Shown here: piece by piece, positions 15,478 to 26,172 of the stretch | Layout: every line of letters starts with the position of its first letter | Position numbering within the stretch: position 1 is the stretch's first letter | NCBI GenBank assembly: GCA_014075215.1 | Contig: CP046177.1 | Span: forward strand, 682,001 to 746,000 | Length of the DNA: 64,000 nt | DNA from: Flavobacteriaceae bacterium | GTDB taxonomy: Bacteria; Bacteroidota; Bacteroidia; Flavobacteriales; Flavobacteriaceae | Reading direction: 5' to 3' | Translations under genes and position numbers: made by a program | Notes under the pieces: generated by a model | What the model was told of the DNA's origin: nothing | The model's database searches: none | What the model saw: the letters and a program-made list of their open reading frames with translations, nothing else

Positions 15478-18219
15478 CTAAAAACTATATCTTATACTTA
15501 GGTTCCAAGTTCTTCCAAAACCAAAGAATACCTTATTATCAGTATTGATACCATCAAAAGTGGCTGTATTACCGTTTCTTCCCGGGAAATAGTTGGTTGC
15601 AGATTCCGCTATGTATTCTGTGTTAAATACATTATTTATATTAATTCTAAAATAGATAGACTCAAATGTATCTTCATCCAAAACCCATCCGTAAGAGCCT
15701 CCTAAGTCTCCCAGAGAATAGCCAGGTAATTGTAAAGATCCGTTATGGTTTGGATCACTAAAGTCTTCCGCATTAATTCTCGCATATAGTTTCCCTACAA
15801 AACGGTGGCTATAGTCCAATTTAAAATTGTCGGTAACATCATAGTTTACTGCTAATCTGGATGTAAACTGTGCTGCATCTCCAACTTTTACATTGTCTAA
15901 AAATAAGTTTATAGTACCTAGTGCTGTTTGGTTTTGATCAAACGCTGTTCCGGAAACATTTCCGGCGTACTCCCAGTTCCCCACTGATAGCATTCCTATG
16001 AGTTGTAGTCTATCGGTAAGTTCATAGGTAGCATCTAACTCTGCTCCGGTATGTATTTGTTCTACACCTTGAATATCTGCATTCCCTTGTATTCCATTGA
16101 AACGGGATGAAACAGAGATAAATCTATCTTTCCATTGTGTCCTGTATAAATTTAAATTTACTTTCAGCTTGTTTGATCTAAAGCCATAACCTAATTCGTA
16201 TCCTATTATTTTTTCATTTCTGGGGTCCGGATTCAAATCATTTCTAAAGTTTAAGAAAACAGCATCAAAGAAAGGCTGCTTGGAATAATATCCGGCATTA
16301 CCGTAGATGTTATTTTGCTCGTTAATATTCCAGTTGATACCTCCTTTAATATTACCTCCAATGATATTTTTCCAATCGGTTTCTCTGGCAGGATCACTAT
16401 TCAGGTAATTAAAATAGTCAATTCTTTTAAATCCTTGCTGAGATATAGCTCCCTGAATAAATGCGGAAATAACGTCGTTTTTATATTCTACCTGTCCAAA
16501 TGCTCCAAACCAACGCACTAAACCATCATTGTGATAGTTAATTTTTTCTTCATTATCCGTGCTCTTGAAAACATTCCACAAAGTTCCTAAGTCAGAGCTA
16601 TATTCAGTAGATAAAACATTTAAAGGGTTATTAACATCATCATTATCGCGATATCCTGCTGCCCCTAGTAAATTATCGATTCTCCTGTAATGAATTCCTC
16701 TATATGAACGCAAATCAAAACCAATATCAAAAGATAAATTTTCATTTAGATTGTTATTGTAATTAGCTAGTAACCCTACCCAATTATGAGAATTGATAGA
16801 AGCTCTTCTTATAAAACCATTTCTTCTGCTTAAACCGGCAGGAATACTTGAGGCACTTAACTCATCATCGTTAACAAGAAAAGTAGATGTTGTTGGATCT
16901 GCCGTATTTCCGTAAGAGAATCCATTGGCAAAATTGGTAAGGGTTCCGGAGTTGGAAGCAACGATTTTATCAAACTGTACAAACCCGGTTACAGGATCTC
17001 TAAATGCTTTATCACTTGCAAATCTACCTCCTAAACGGCCAATGTCTCCGGTTCCTCCACCACGTCCAAAAGATAAGTACGCCGATGCTGTTAAGGACGA
17101 GTTTTCGCTAACGTCCCAATTCCAGTTGAACGATACAATCGGTTTGTGATAAAAGTTCTTTCTCCAGTTAAATTCCTGGCCATTTAGATACCCGTGATTA
17201 TAGTTGTATCTTCTACCATATTGCAGATAATCACTCAAGGATGCCATATTAAAGAAACTGGTAGTTCTCTGGTTGTGGTTTTGAGGAGCACCGGTAGCTA
17301 TGAACTGGAAATCATGAACTCCTTTGTCCCAACCTAAACCAACAAAATAATTATATCCTTGAAATTTTGTTCCTTCTATATAACCTTCCCCTGTTGTTCT
17401 ACTCAATAAAAAAGATGCCGCAAATCCGTTTTCATTCTTACCTGTAGAGTAGGTCGCTAATGTTTTAATATAACTATTATTACCGGATGATACTAAAAAT
17501 GATCCGCCTTCTTTTTTGTCAGTTGTTTTTGTTATGATATTTATGGTTCCTCCTACTGATGATATGGCTAACTTAGAAGACCCTAAACCTCTTTGTACTT
17601 GCATTGCGGTGGTAACATCTGACAAACCAACCCAATTAGACCAAAATACTCTACCGTTTTCCATATCATTTACCGGAACTCCATTGATCAGGACAGCAAT
17701 GTTTTCCTGAGAAAACCCTCGAATATTAATTCTTCCGTCTCCAAAACCACCACCCGATTTTGTAGCATACACAGAAGGAGTATTATTTAATAGTTCCGGA
17801 AATTCCTGAGAACCTAATTTGTCCTGAATTTCAGTAGCTGTAATAGTACTTACAGCAACAGGAGTCTCTCTGTCTTTTGCAATATCAATCAACCCTTTTA
17901 CTACAACCTCCTCTAAAAGATTTTCGTCGTTCGTTAGTTGAATAGTTCCCATATCTCCGGCTGAAGTAAAGCTTACTTCTACACTTTTGTAACCAATATA
18001 GGATATCACCAAAGTACCGGAAGTTGTTTTTGAATCTAACATGAACTTTCCGTCAAAGTCAGTTGATGTTCCGTTTGTTGTACCTTTCACTACAACACTC
18101 GCACCAGGTAAGGGTTCGTTAGTTGAGTCTACAACCGTACCTGTAAGTTTAGTTTGTCCTAAAACCGCAACAGAAATAAATAAGAAAGCCACGAGTAATA
18201 AGTTTTTAGAATTCTTCAT
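15478..18219 (-). CDS. TonB-dependent outer-membrane receptor with carboxypeptidase-like N-terminal domain
   Basis: 913-residue outer-membrane transporter. A signal peptide (to about residue 20, ...AVLGQ) is followed by a CarboxypepD_reg-like beta domain (LTGTVVDSTNEPLPGASVVVKG), a linker, a plug domain with NINIRGFSQENIAVLINGVPVND, and a long beta-barrel ending in the aromatic NLSIRYSF. Length is typical. There is no SusD partner next to it, so the ligand could be a siderophore, metal complex or oligosaccharide; the sequence does not say. The IS4 copy begins 15 bp after its stop but does not enter it. Confidence 0.93.
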   Translation of the reverse strand: MKNSKNLLLVAFLFISVAVLGQTKLTGTVVDSTNEPLPGASVVVKGTTNGTSTDFDGKFMLDSKTTSGTLVISYIGYKSVEVSFTSAGDMGTIQLTNDENLLEEVVVKGLIDIAKDRETPVAVSTITATEIQDKLGSQEFPELLNNTPSVYATKSGGGFGDGRINIRGFSQENIAVLINGVPVNDMENGRVFWSNWVGLSDVTTAMQVQRGLGSSKLAISSVGGTINIITKTTDKKEGGSFLVSSGNNSYIKTLATYSTGKNENGFAASFLLSRTTGEGYIEGTKFQGYNYFVGLGWDKGVHDFQFIATGAPQNHNQRTTSFFNMASLSDYLQYGRRYNYNHGYLNGQEFNWRKNFYHKPIVSFNWNWDVSENSSLTASAYLSFGRGGGTGDIGRLGGRFASDKAFRDPVTGFVQFDKIVASNSGTLTNFANGFSYGNTADPTTSTFLVNDDELSASSIPAGLSRRNGFIRRASINSHNWVGLLANYNNNLNENLSFDIGFDLRSYRGIHYRRIDNLLGAAGYRDNDDVNNPLNVLSTEYSSDLGTLWNVFKSTDNEEKINYHNDGLVRWFGAFGQVEYKNDVISAFIQGAISQQGFKRIDYFNYLNSDPARETDWKNIIGGNIKGGINWNINEQNNIYGNAGYYSKQPFFDAVFLNFRNDLNPDPRNEKIIGYELGYGFRSNKLKVNLNLYRTQWKDRFISVSSRFNGIQGNADIQGVEQIHTGAELDATYELTDRLQLIGMLSVGNWEYAGNVSGTAFDQNQTALGTINLFLDNVKVGDAAQFTSRLAVNYDVTDNFKLDYSHRFVGKLYARINAEDFSDPNHNGSLQLPGYSLGDLGGSYGWVLDEDTFESIYFRININNVFNTEYIAESATNYFPGRNGNTATFDGINTDNKVFFGFGRTWNLSIRYSF

Positions 18220-18317
18220 TGTTAAATTTTAATGTTATTAATGCTTTGTAAAAGTCCTTTTTTTTAGAACTTTCAATGTTAATTTAATGTTAAGTTTTAA
18301 CAGAAAATTAAGACTTT

Positions 18318-18345
18318 CAAATCTATAAAATAATATGCAAATATA
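18318..18345 (-). promoter_or_regulatory. Two possible -7 elements for the TonB receptor gene
   Basis: On the minus strand TATATTTG (18345-18338) and TAGATTTG (18325-18318) both fit TAnnTTTG, about 100-120 bp before the start codon. Neither has a clear TTG at -33. Confidence 0.3.
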
Positions 18346-18426
18346 TGGTATTCATCACATACATAGATATTAACTAACTTGTTAACAAAATCTAATAAAA
18401 TCGTTAAGCGATACTAGTTCTAAAAA

Positions 18427-19998
18427 TTAAGCGTTTGTCAATATTTTTTTTGCTAGTTCCTTTCCTAATTCTACACCAAATTGGTCATAGCTAAAAATAT
18501 TCCAGATAACTCCCTGAATAAATATTTTGTGTTCGTATAACGCAATTAGTTTCCCTAAAGAATTTGGGGTTAACTTTTTAAAAATCAAAGAGTTACTAGG
18601 TTTATTTCCTGTAAATATTTTAAAAGGAATTAGTGTTGAAACTTCTTCCAATCTACCTAAAGTTTTTAACTCTAAATGTACTTCTTCCTTTGTTTTTCCA
18701 AATGCCAAAGCATCTGTTTGAGCATAAAAATTGGCCATCAATTTTTTATGATGCTCAGTTAAACCATACAAAGACTGTTGGTATCCTATGAAATCTGCCG
18801 GAATTAATTTTGTACCTTGATGCACTAATTGCATAAAAGCATGCTGCATATTAGTCCCTGTACTGCCCCATACAATAGTACCTGTCTGATATGGTATTAG
18901 GTTTCCATTTCTATCTACACTTTTTCCATTACTCTCCATAACGGCTTGTTGCAGATAAGGAGCTAGTTTTGTCAGATATTGTGTGTAGGGAAGAACAGCT
19001 TCTGTTTCTGCCTCAAAAAAATTATTATACCAAATACTTAAAAGTGCTAATATTACGGGTATGTTTTTATGAAACTCCGCGCTCCTAAAATGAATGTCCA
19101 TTTCTTCGGCACCGTCTAAAAGTAATCGATAGTTATCAAACCCTATGGCTAAGCTAATAGATAAACCAACAGCAGACCATAGAGAGAAGCGCCCGCCTAC
19201 CCAATCCCACATGGGAAATACATTGTTACTGTCTATTCCGAATGCCAATATCGCATCCAGATTTGTTGAAACTGCTACAAAATGCCTGGAAATATCAAAT
19301 TGAGAAGCTGATGTTAAAAACCAATTTTTAATAGTATTCGCATTTGTAAGTGTCTCCTGAGTGGTAAATGTTTTGGAAACAATTACAAATAATGTAGTTT
19401 CGGGATTTAAATTTTTAATCACCTCAGAAACATGATCCCCATCTATATTAGAAATAAAATGCGTGTTTAATTTATTCTTGTAAAATCGTAAAGCTTCCAC
19501 AATCATATCCGGACCCAGATCCGAACCGCCAATACCAATATTTACGATATCTGTAATGGATTTCCCGGTATACCCCTTCCATTTACCTGAAATTACCTTA
19601 TCAGAAAAAGATTTGATTTTTTTTAAAGTTCTCGATATGTCCGGTCTGATATCTTTGCCATCAATTTTGATAGGTATTTTGGAAGTACCTCGTAAAGCCG
19701 TATGTAGAACAGCCCTTCCTTCCGTTTGATTTATGGTTTCTCCGGAAAAGTATTTTTCGATAGCATCTTTTAGCTCAACTTCTTTCGCTAATTGAACTAA
19801 TAAATCTATGGTTTCCTGCCAAATCCTATTTTTAGAATAATCTACTGTTAAGTCATCAAAAACAATGGAAAAATGTTCCTTTCTATGTACATCTTCTATA
19901 AATGCTTTTTTGATGGAAAACGAGTTAAAATCCCGATAATGAACAGACAAATCTTTCCATGCTTTTGTTGTAGTCGGATCAATCTTCTTTAGTGACAT
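18427..19998 (-). CDS. pgi: Glucose-6-phosphate isomerase
   Basis: Interconverts glucose 6-phosphate and fructose 6-phosphate, in the cytoplasm. 523 residues. Marks: VNIGIGGSDLGPDM, VSKTFTTQET (phosphate site), DWVGGRFSLWSAVGLS (family signature), STGTNMQHAFMQLVHQGT with catalytic His, and SYDQFGVELGKELAKK near the C-terminus. The domain is complete. It begins 6 bp after the M23 peptidase gene on the same strand, so the two are probably co-transcribed. Confidence 0.96.
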   Translation of the reverse strand: MSLKKIDPTTTKAWKDLSVHYRDFNSFSIKKAFIEDVHRKEHFSIVFDDLTVDYSKNRIWQETIDLLVQLAKEVELKDAIEKYFSGETINQTEGRAVLHTALRGTSKIPIKIDGKDIRPDISRTLKKIKSFSDKVISGKWKGYTGKSITDIVNIGIGGSDLGPDMIVEALRFYKNKLNTHFISNIDGDHVSEVIKNLNPETTLFVIVSKTFTTQETLTNANTIKNWFLTSASQFDISRHFVAVSTNLDAILAFGIDSNNVFPMWDWVGGRFSLWSAVGLSISLAIGFDNYRLLLDGAEEMDIHFRSAEFHKNIPVILALLSIWYNNFFEAETEAVLPYTQYLTKLAPYLQQAVMESNGKSVDRNGNLIPYQTGTIVWGSTGTNMQHAFMQLVHQGTKLIPADFIGYQQSLYGLTEHHKKLMANFYAQTDALAFGKTKEEVHLELKTLGRLEEVSTLIPFKIFTGNKPSNSLIFKKLTPNSLGKLIALYEHKIFIQGVIWNIFSYDQFGVELGKELAKKILTNA

Positions 19999-20004
19999 GA
20001 GAAC

Positions 20005-21279
20005 TTAATTTTGAACAAAGGGTTCTAAATTTTGGATATACGATTGTTTTGCTAGTGCAATAGCATCTAACTGCTCTTTTAAAGGGAGGATAAATTCTAA
20101 ATATTTGGGCTGCAAACTTTTTTTAAGCGGCTTTGCCGAAGGTAATTTTTGCTTGAAAGGATCTACTTGTCTGCCATATTTCCAAAAACGATAACAAACA
20201 TGGGGGCCTGCCGTATTTCCCGTCATTCCTACCCAGCCAATAATACCTCCTTGTTTTACATACTGTCCTTTACGAACTTTTCTGCTACTCATGTGTAAGT
20301 ATTGCGTACTGTATATAGCATTGTGCTTTATCTTTACATAATTTCCATTGCTGCCTCTCTTTGCAGATTCTATCACCGTACCACTGGCAGTAGCCATAAT
20401 AGGGGTTCCTACCTTTGCTGCAAAATCAGTCCCTTTATGAGGCCTGACTTTATATCCGTAATAGGCAATTCTTCTCTTAAGATTATATCTTGAGGATATA
20501 CGATATTGGTATTTAACAGGTGATTTTAAGAATTGACTTCGCAGCATGTTGCCTTTTTCATCATAATATTCAGGGATGCTTTTTATAGAATCAGAAATAA
20601 AACGATAGGCATAAAAATTTCGTTTATTATGATTAAAAACAGCTGCTTTAATCTTTCCATAGCCAATAAATACGGAATCATCAATAAATTTTTCTTCATA
20701 GATAAGTTTGAACATATCTCCTTTTTGAAGTTTATAAAAATCCAGTGTCCATGCATATATTTCGGCTACGTCATATGTTAAGTCCGGGTTTATACGGAGA
20801 CTATCCATGGATTGAGAAAAAGAGGAATAAATTTTTCCTGCAATTTCTTTTTCTACTGTTTTAACAGGTTTTTTATATGAATATGCCGTAACTGTTGAGT
20901 CTGCAAAATCTACTACCGTAGCAACCGCTTTAGAATGCTTATAAATAAAAACTTGCGCTTTTTGCGTAGAATCTCTTTTTGCAAGAATCATATAGGGCTT
21001 CCCTGCTCTTACCCTCCTTACGTCAAAAGTATCTTTAATAATTTTAGCAATCCTGTTTATTTTTGGATAAAAAACATGATGTCTGTCAAGTATAACTCCA
21101 AAACTTTCTCCTTTTTTTATCGTATCTTTAATTACCTTATAGTCGTTTAGCTTATAACCAAACTCATAAACTGTTTTTGGTACAGGAATGGAATCTTGAA
21201 TTTGGAGTTCTTTTTTAGTATCATCCTTACATGAATGCAGTAATACTAAAATAAAGAATAAAAGTATTAGCTTTTTCAA
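20005..21279 (-). CDS. M23-family peptidoglycan hydrolase-like lipoprotein with HxC in place of HxH
   Basis: 424 residues with a lipoprotein signal (LLFFILVLLHSCKDD, Cys near residue 17). The first two-thirds are beta-rich and include OapA/LysM-like spacing. The C-terminal LytM domain shows RPHKGTDFAAKVGTPI (zinc His and Asp), QYLHMSSRKVRKGQYV (His), and GNTAGPHVCYRFW. The last of these normally reads HxH; here the second metal ligand is Cys. Cysteine can hold zinc, and similar text occurs in other flavobacterial M23 proteins as far as I recall, so it need not be inactive. It is likely to act on peptidoglycan cross-links from the outer-membrane periplasmic side. The pgi gene follows 6 bp later. 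Confidence 0.88.
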   Translation of the reverse strand: MKKLILLFFILVLLHSCKDDTKKELQIQDSIPVPKTVYEFGYKLNDYKVIKDTIKKGESFGVILDRHHVFYPKINRIAKIIKDTFDVRRVRAGKPYMILAKRDSTQKAQVFIYKHSKAVATVVDFADSTVTAYSYKKPVKTVEKEIAGKIYSSFSQSMDSLRINPDLTYDVAEIYAWTLDFYKLQKGDMFKLIYEEKFIDDSVFIGYGKIKAAVFNHNKRNFYAYRFISDSIKSIPEYYDEKGNMLRSQFLKSPVKYQYRISSRYNLKRRIAYYGYKVRPHKGTDFAAKVGTPIMATASGTVIESAKRGSNGNYVKIKHNAIYSTQYLHMSSRKVRKGQYVKQGGIIGWVGMTGNTAGPHVCYRFWKYGRQVDPFKQKLPSAKPLKKSLQPKYLEFILPLKEQLDAIALAKQSYIQNLEPFVQN

Positions 21280-21321
21280 AAGAGAACTATTTGTAATTTT
21301 AATCTGATGTAAAAGTACAAT

Positions 21322-22104
21322 TTAATCGACTATAATATTAAAAGAATTTGCAAGGCCTTTGTATGCTTCCAGATCTGCTCTCAGAGAACCTACTGCCAGT
21401 GATGCTTTTAATCTTACAGGAATTTTATTGTTATCTGCAGTAACCCAAACAGTTACACTTTCATTCTCTTTAAAAACTCTTCCGGCTTGAACAACCGGTC
21501 TAAAAATATAGGTTTCGACTTTTCCAAATTTGGTTTGTAGTCTTTTCCTCCCCAAATACCTTAATTTGAAAGGGTGCGCCTTTTCATCAAAAAACATATT
21601 TATTTCAATATGATCTCCTGCTTTTAAAGTGTCTACTTTTTGATCTCTCAAATAATAAAAAGAAGAGAGTATATCTTGTACATCTTCAATTGTAATATAA
21701 TTTGTTGTATCTATTTTGTAATCGGTTATGATAGCTTTTTTGTTTTCATAATCAAATTTGATATCTCTTTTTATCGTATAACCACCTTCATTTACATCTC
21801 TTTTAAAAAGATAAGGTTTTGTTTCTTCTTTATCAAAGTAAGATTCGTATACATCTCTTACTTTAAAAAACCAACTGATCACTCCTGATGTCCAGCCGGT
21901 TCCTTTGGCGTGGTATACTTTTTTGCCATCCAATTCTTTCTCTGCCACTTCCAAAACAGCAGTCCCGGCTTTTAAAAAACCACTATAACTCATTTTATAA
22001 CGAAGCCATTCGCCATTTTTAAAAGCTTTCGGGGTTATTTTTTTCTGACCGGCTAAAGTAATGGAAGAAAGGACTAACAGAAATAAAACAATATTTCTTT
22101 TCAT
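21322..22104 (-). CDS. DUF3108 domain protein, exported
   Basis: 260 residues from ATG 22104 (MKRNIVLFLLVLSSITLAGQ, a signal peptide). The frame is open 12 codons further upstream, but that would bury the signal peptide, so I reject that start. The body is beta-rich, with GEWLRYKMSYSGFLKAGTA, YHAKGTGWTSG, RDVYESYFDKEETKPYLF, and VWVTADNNKIPVRLKASLAVGS, as in DUF3108 envelope proteins. Function is unknown; it is next to the M23 peptidase, 43 bp before it on the same strand. Confidence 0.85.
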   Translation of the reverse strand: MKRNIVLFLLVLSSITLAGQKKITPKAFKNGEWLRYKMSYSGFLKAGTAVLEVAEKELDGKKVYHAKGTGWTSGVISWFFKVRDVYESYFDKEETKPYLFKRDVNEGGYTIKRDIKFDYENKKAIITDYKIDTTNYITIEDVQDILSSFYYLRDQKVDTLKAGDHIEINMFFDEKAHPFKLRYLGRKRLQTKFGKVETYIFRPVVQAGRVFKENESVTVWVTADNNKIPVRLKASLAVGSLRADLEAYKGLANSFNIIVD

Positions 22105-22198
22105 GGGAACCAAACTTATAAAAAATGAATGACAAAACATATTCCAAAAATTGAAAAAGCCAATGAAATAGTATGATTATATGTTTTTTAACGTTTTT

Positions 22199-23116
22199 TT
22201 AAAACGCCCCCCAATTTTTTAGTTCTTCTTCGCTCCATAAATACGGATAAAAAATTCTTCTTTGATATTTAGGGTGCAGGTATTTGCGCCAATTACTCCC
22301 TCCGGTAGCTTCCAGTTCTTTATCATCTCCGCCCAAATATTTTCCGGCTGCGCCATAATGAGCCATGACCCACTTTACATTCACCGTATAATCATAGTGC
22401 CGCATGGCTTCGACAAGTTCTTTATTTTTTTGAACATCTTCAGGGAGTTGTTTGAACTTTTTTGAAAGATTACATTCATTATAATCTTCCATAAAATCAA
22501 TAAAATCTCCCATGTATTTTTTGTCAAACAATTGAATTAAAATCGATTTTTCACCCGTAGTATGATTAACACCCGCAGCCTGCCAATACAAATGATTATA
22601 AGCATTTTTAAAAGAAGAACTCCTGTCAATGGTATCCCTGAAGCGGGCATCAATCAGATTGATTAACTCGGTAGAAGCAAACTCAATTTTCCTGTATTGA
22701 GCACTCTGAAAACCGCTTGCCGGAGCTAAAGTATTTCTGAATTTCAAATATTGTTCAGGATCCATTCCATCAGCCATTACCGTAAAAGAGCTGGATAGTA
22801 TGTCAAAATAGCGGCTAATGCGCATCAAATGTTTGGTAAACTTCTCTGCGGTGATTTTTTTTGATTTCGCTACTTGATCTATTTCCCAGAGAATCATTTT
22901 AAACAACAGTTCGTTTACCTGATGATACATAATAAACACCATTTCATCCGGTTGTGTGGTTCTTGGAGTTTGCAATCCAAGCAAAGCATCTGTTTGAATA
23001 TAATCCCAGTAGGTAATGGGTTTACTCCACAAAAGTCCTTCCAGCATAGCATGTATCGGAACCCCCAATTTTTGGTATTTTTCTTCTATGGCCTTTAAAA
23101 TGTCGTCTTTACTCAT
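22199..23116 (-). CDS. Tryptophan 2,3-dioxygenase
   Basis: Haem enzyme that opens the indole ring of tryptophan to N-formylkynurenine, the first step of the kynurenine route. 305 residues. Marks: TYWDYIQTDALLGLQ, DEMVFIMYHQVNELLFKM (substrate-pocket His/Tyr region), FRNTLAPASGFQSAQYRKIE, WQAAGVNHTTGEKS, and GATGG-like EATGGSNWRKYL at the C-terminus. It is all-helical, of normal length for the Bacteroidetes type. No other kynurenine genes are in the window. It heads a run of aromatic dioxygenases (HPPD, HmgA) on the same strand. Confidence 0.93.
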   Translation of the reverse strand: MSKDDILKAIEEKYQKLGVPIHAMLEGLLWSKPITYWDYIQTDALLGLQTPRTTQPDEMVFIMYHQVNELLFKMILWEIDQVAKSKKITAEKFTKHLMRISRYFDILSSSFTVMADGMDPEQYLKFRNTLAPASGFQSAQYRKIEFASTELINLIDARFRDTIDRSSSFKNAYNHLYWQAAGVNHTTGEKSILIQLFDKKYMGDFIDFMEDYNECNLSKKFKQLPEDVQKNKELVEAMRHYDYTVNVKWVMAHYGAAGKYLGGDDKELEATGGSNWRKYLHPKYQRRIFYPYLWSEEELKNWGAF

Positions 23117-23231
23117 TTTTGTATTTTAAGAGCAAGGAGAAAAGAATAGAGAATATCAGCAAGACAGCACTTATCTCTATTTCTTTTATCCAATATCTAT
23201 TTTCTGCTATCTAACATCTCTTTTCTATTAT

Positions 23232-24392
23232 TTACAAAGTCCCTCTTTTCTGCTGTTCTCTTTCAATAGATTCGAACAAAGCTTTAAAATTTCCTGCGCC
23301 AAAACCTCTGGCTCCCATTCTTTGTATGATTTCAAAAAACAACGTAGGCCTGTCTTCTACCGGTTTGGTAAAAATTTGTAGCAAATAGCCTTCTTCGTCG
23401 GCATCTACCAAAATAGAAAGTTCTTGTAACCTGGAAATATCTTCTTTCATGATTTTCATATGTTCTCCCAAGCGTTCCGGAATCATATCATAATAGGCCT
23501 GCGGTGGCGGCGGTAAAAATTCAACTCCCCTTGCTTTTAGCTGGGAAACCGTTTCAATAATATCATCCGTAGCCACAGCTATATGCTGTACGCCTTCTCC
23601 TTCATAAAAATCCAAATATTCTTCTATTTGGGAACGTTTAGCTGCTTTTGCAGGTTCATTGATAGGAAATTTGATTCGCCCGTTTCCGTTGCTCATTACC
23701 TTGCTCATTAAAGCGGAATATTCTGTATGAATTTGTTTATCATCAAACGATAAAAAGTTCACAAATCCCATGACCTCTTCGTACCATTTTACCCATTTAT
23801 TCATTTGTCCCCAGCCAACATTTCCCACCATATGATCAATGTATTTTAATCCTACCGGAGTAGGATTGTAGTCAGATGTCCATTTCACGAATCCAGGTAA
23901 AAATAACCCATTGTAGTTTTTACGTTCGATAAATGTATGAATGGTTTCTCCATACGTGTATATTCCGGCTCTGACAACTTCTCCGTATTCATCTTTTTCG
24001 ACCATTGGTTCCATAAAAGATTTTGCACCACGTTTGGTGGTTTCTTCGTAAGCGCTTTTTGCATCATCTACCCATAAAGCAATCACTTTTACTCCGTCTC
24101 CATGGCGAACAATATGGTCATTGATCGGAGATTTGCTGTTTAAAGGTGTGGTTAAAACCAATCTGATCTTGCCTTGTTTTAGAACATAACTTACAGCATC
24201 TTTTGAGTCTGTTTCCAAACCTCTGTAGGCATGAGATTGAAATCCGAAAGCTGTTTTGTAAAAATGTGCTGATTGCTTAGCATTTCCAACATAGAACTCT
24301 ACATAGTCTGTACCTAATAACGGAAGGAAATCTTCTGCTCCTTCAAATATTTTTTCTAAACCGTAGTTTACTGATTTTATTTCCTTACTCAT
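23232..24392 (-). CDS. hppD: 4-hydroxyphenylpyruvate dioxygenase
   Basis: Fe(II) enzyme converting 4-hydroxyphenylpyruvate to homogentisate, step two of tyrosine breakdown. 386 residues, two glyoxalase-type (VOC) modules. Visible iron ligands: His in LKYIDHMVGNVG (about residue 190), His in VQHIAVATDDII (about residue 270) and Glu in LFFEIIQRMGARGFG (about residue 350). The product is the substrate of HmgA, encoded 440 bp upstream on the same strand, so the two form a pathway pair, separated here by a broken four-helix-bundle gene. Confidence 0.96.
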   Translation of the reverse strand: MSKEIKSVNYGLEKIFEGAEDFLPLLGTDYVEFYVGNAKQSAHFYKTAFGFQSHAYRGLETDSKDAVSYVLKQGKIRLVLTTPLNSKSPINDHIVRHGDGVKVIALWVDDAKSAYEETTKRGAKSFMEPMVEKDEYGEVVRAGIYTYGETIHTFIERKNYNGLFLPGFVKWTSDYNPTPVGLKYIDHMVGNVGWGQMNKWVKWYEEVMGFVNFLSFDDKQIHTEYSALMSKVMSNGNGRIKFPINEPAKAAKRSQIEEYLDFYEGEGVQHIAVATDDIIETVSQLKARGVEFLPPPPQAYYDMIPERLGEHMKIMKEDISRLQELSILVDADEEGYLLQIFTKPVEDRPTLFFEIIQRMGARGFGAGNFKALFESIEREQQKRGTL

Positions 24393-24426
24393 AATATGTG
24401 AATTAGAAAATTAGTAGATTAGCGAA

Positions 24427-24790
24427 TTATTTTTTCGAACTACTAATAATTTTATTTAATATTTTAATGATTATGCTTAATTTATCAATTAATTGATTAG
24501 GGTTAGGGTATGAATCTAAATTCTTACATAGAAATAACCAATATTCTGTTTCATCTGCTTCTTTCAAAGCTATTTTCATCTTATGAATAAAATCTGCTTT
24601 GCTTTCTTGCATTTTGGGCTTCTTTTACATTTGCCCCAACAGATGTACCAGATCCTATTATTTGCTTAGAAAGAACGTATTTTCTTTTTTCTTCTAGCGA
24701 TTCAGAATATTGAATTATCTGAAGCGAAAATTCAAAAGTCTCTTTTAATATGGGGTTGTTCAGATATTTTTCACTCTTAGAAAAAATCAT
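24427..24790 (-). pseudogene. Four-helix-bundle protein (23S rRNA intervening-sequence type), frameshifted
   Basis: Two overlapping frames on the minus strand make one protein: the first (ATG 24790) gives SEKYLNNPILKETFEFSLQI, then SGTSVGANVKEAQNA; the second, entered near 24605, gives SKADFIHKMKIALKEADET and YWLFL. Together they are the whole S23/TIGR02436 four-helix family (about 120 residues), with its GxSVGxNxxEA and SxxDFxxKxxIAxKEAxETxYWL motifs. The frame changes between these two motifs. This family occurs as a stand-alone gene and in rRNA intervening sequences; its role is unknown. It lies between the HPPD and HmgA genes, which suggests later insertion. Confidence 0.8.
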
Positions 24791-24831
24791 AATTAACTCA
24801 TTTCCTAATTAACTCATTGGCTAAATTTAAC

Positions 24832-25989
<1,158 letters not shown>

Positions 25990-26065
25990 TTTTTAATGGG
26001 TTAATGTAACAATGAATTAACAACTCCTTATACATTATATAATTGTTTAAGAAATTAAGACTATA

Positions 26066-26073
26066 CAAAAGTA
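26066..26073 (-). promoter_or_regulatory. -7 element for hmgA
   Basis: On the minus strand TACTTTTG fits TAnnTTTG, about 77 bases before the hmgA start. No clear -33 element is seen. The IS4 copy 2 begins about 100 bp further upstream. Confidence 0.35.
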
Positions 26074-26172
26074 CATGAATTTTTTCATTTGAAAATTCAC
26101 AAAAACAAATGAAAAAAATTTATGGATTAACGAAGTAGTTACTGAAGTGAAACTAAATTTTGTATTTTTTAA

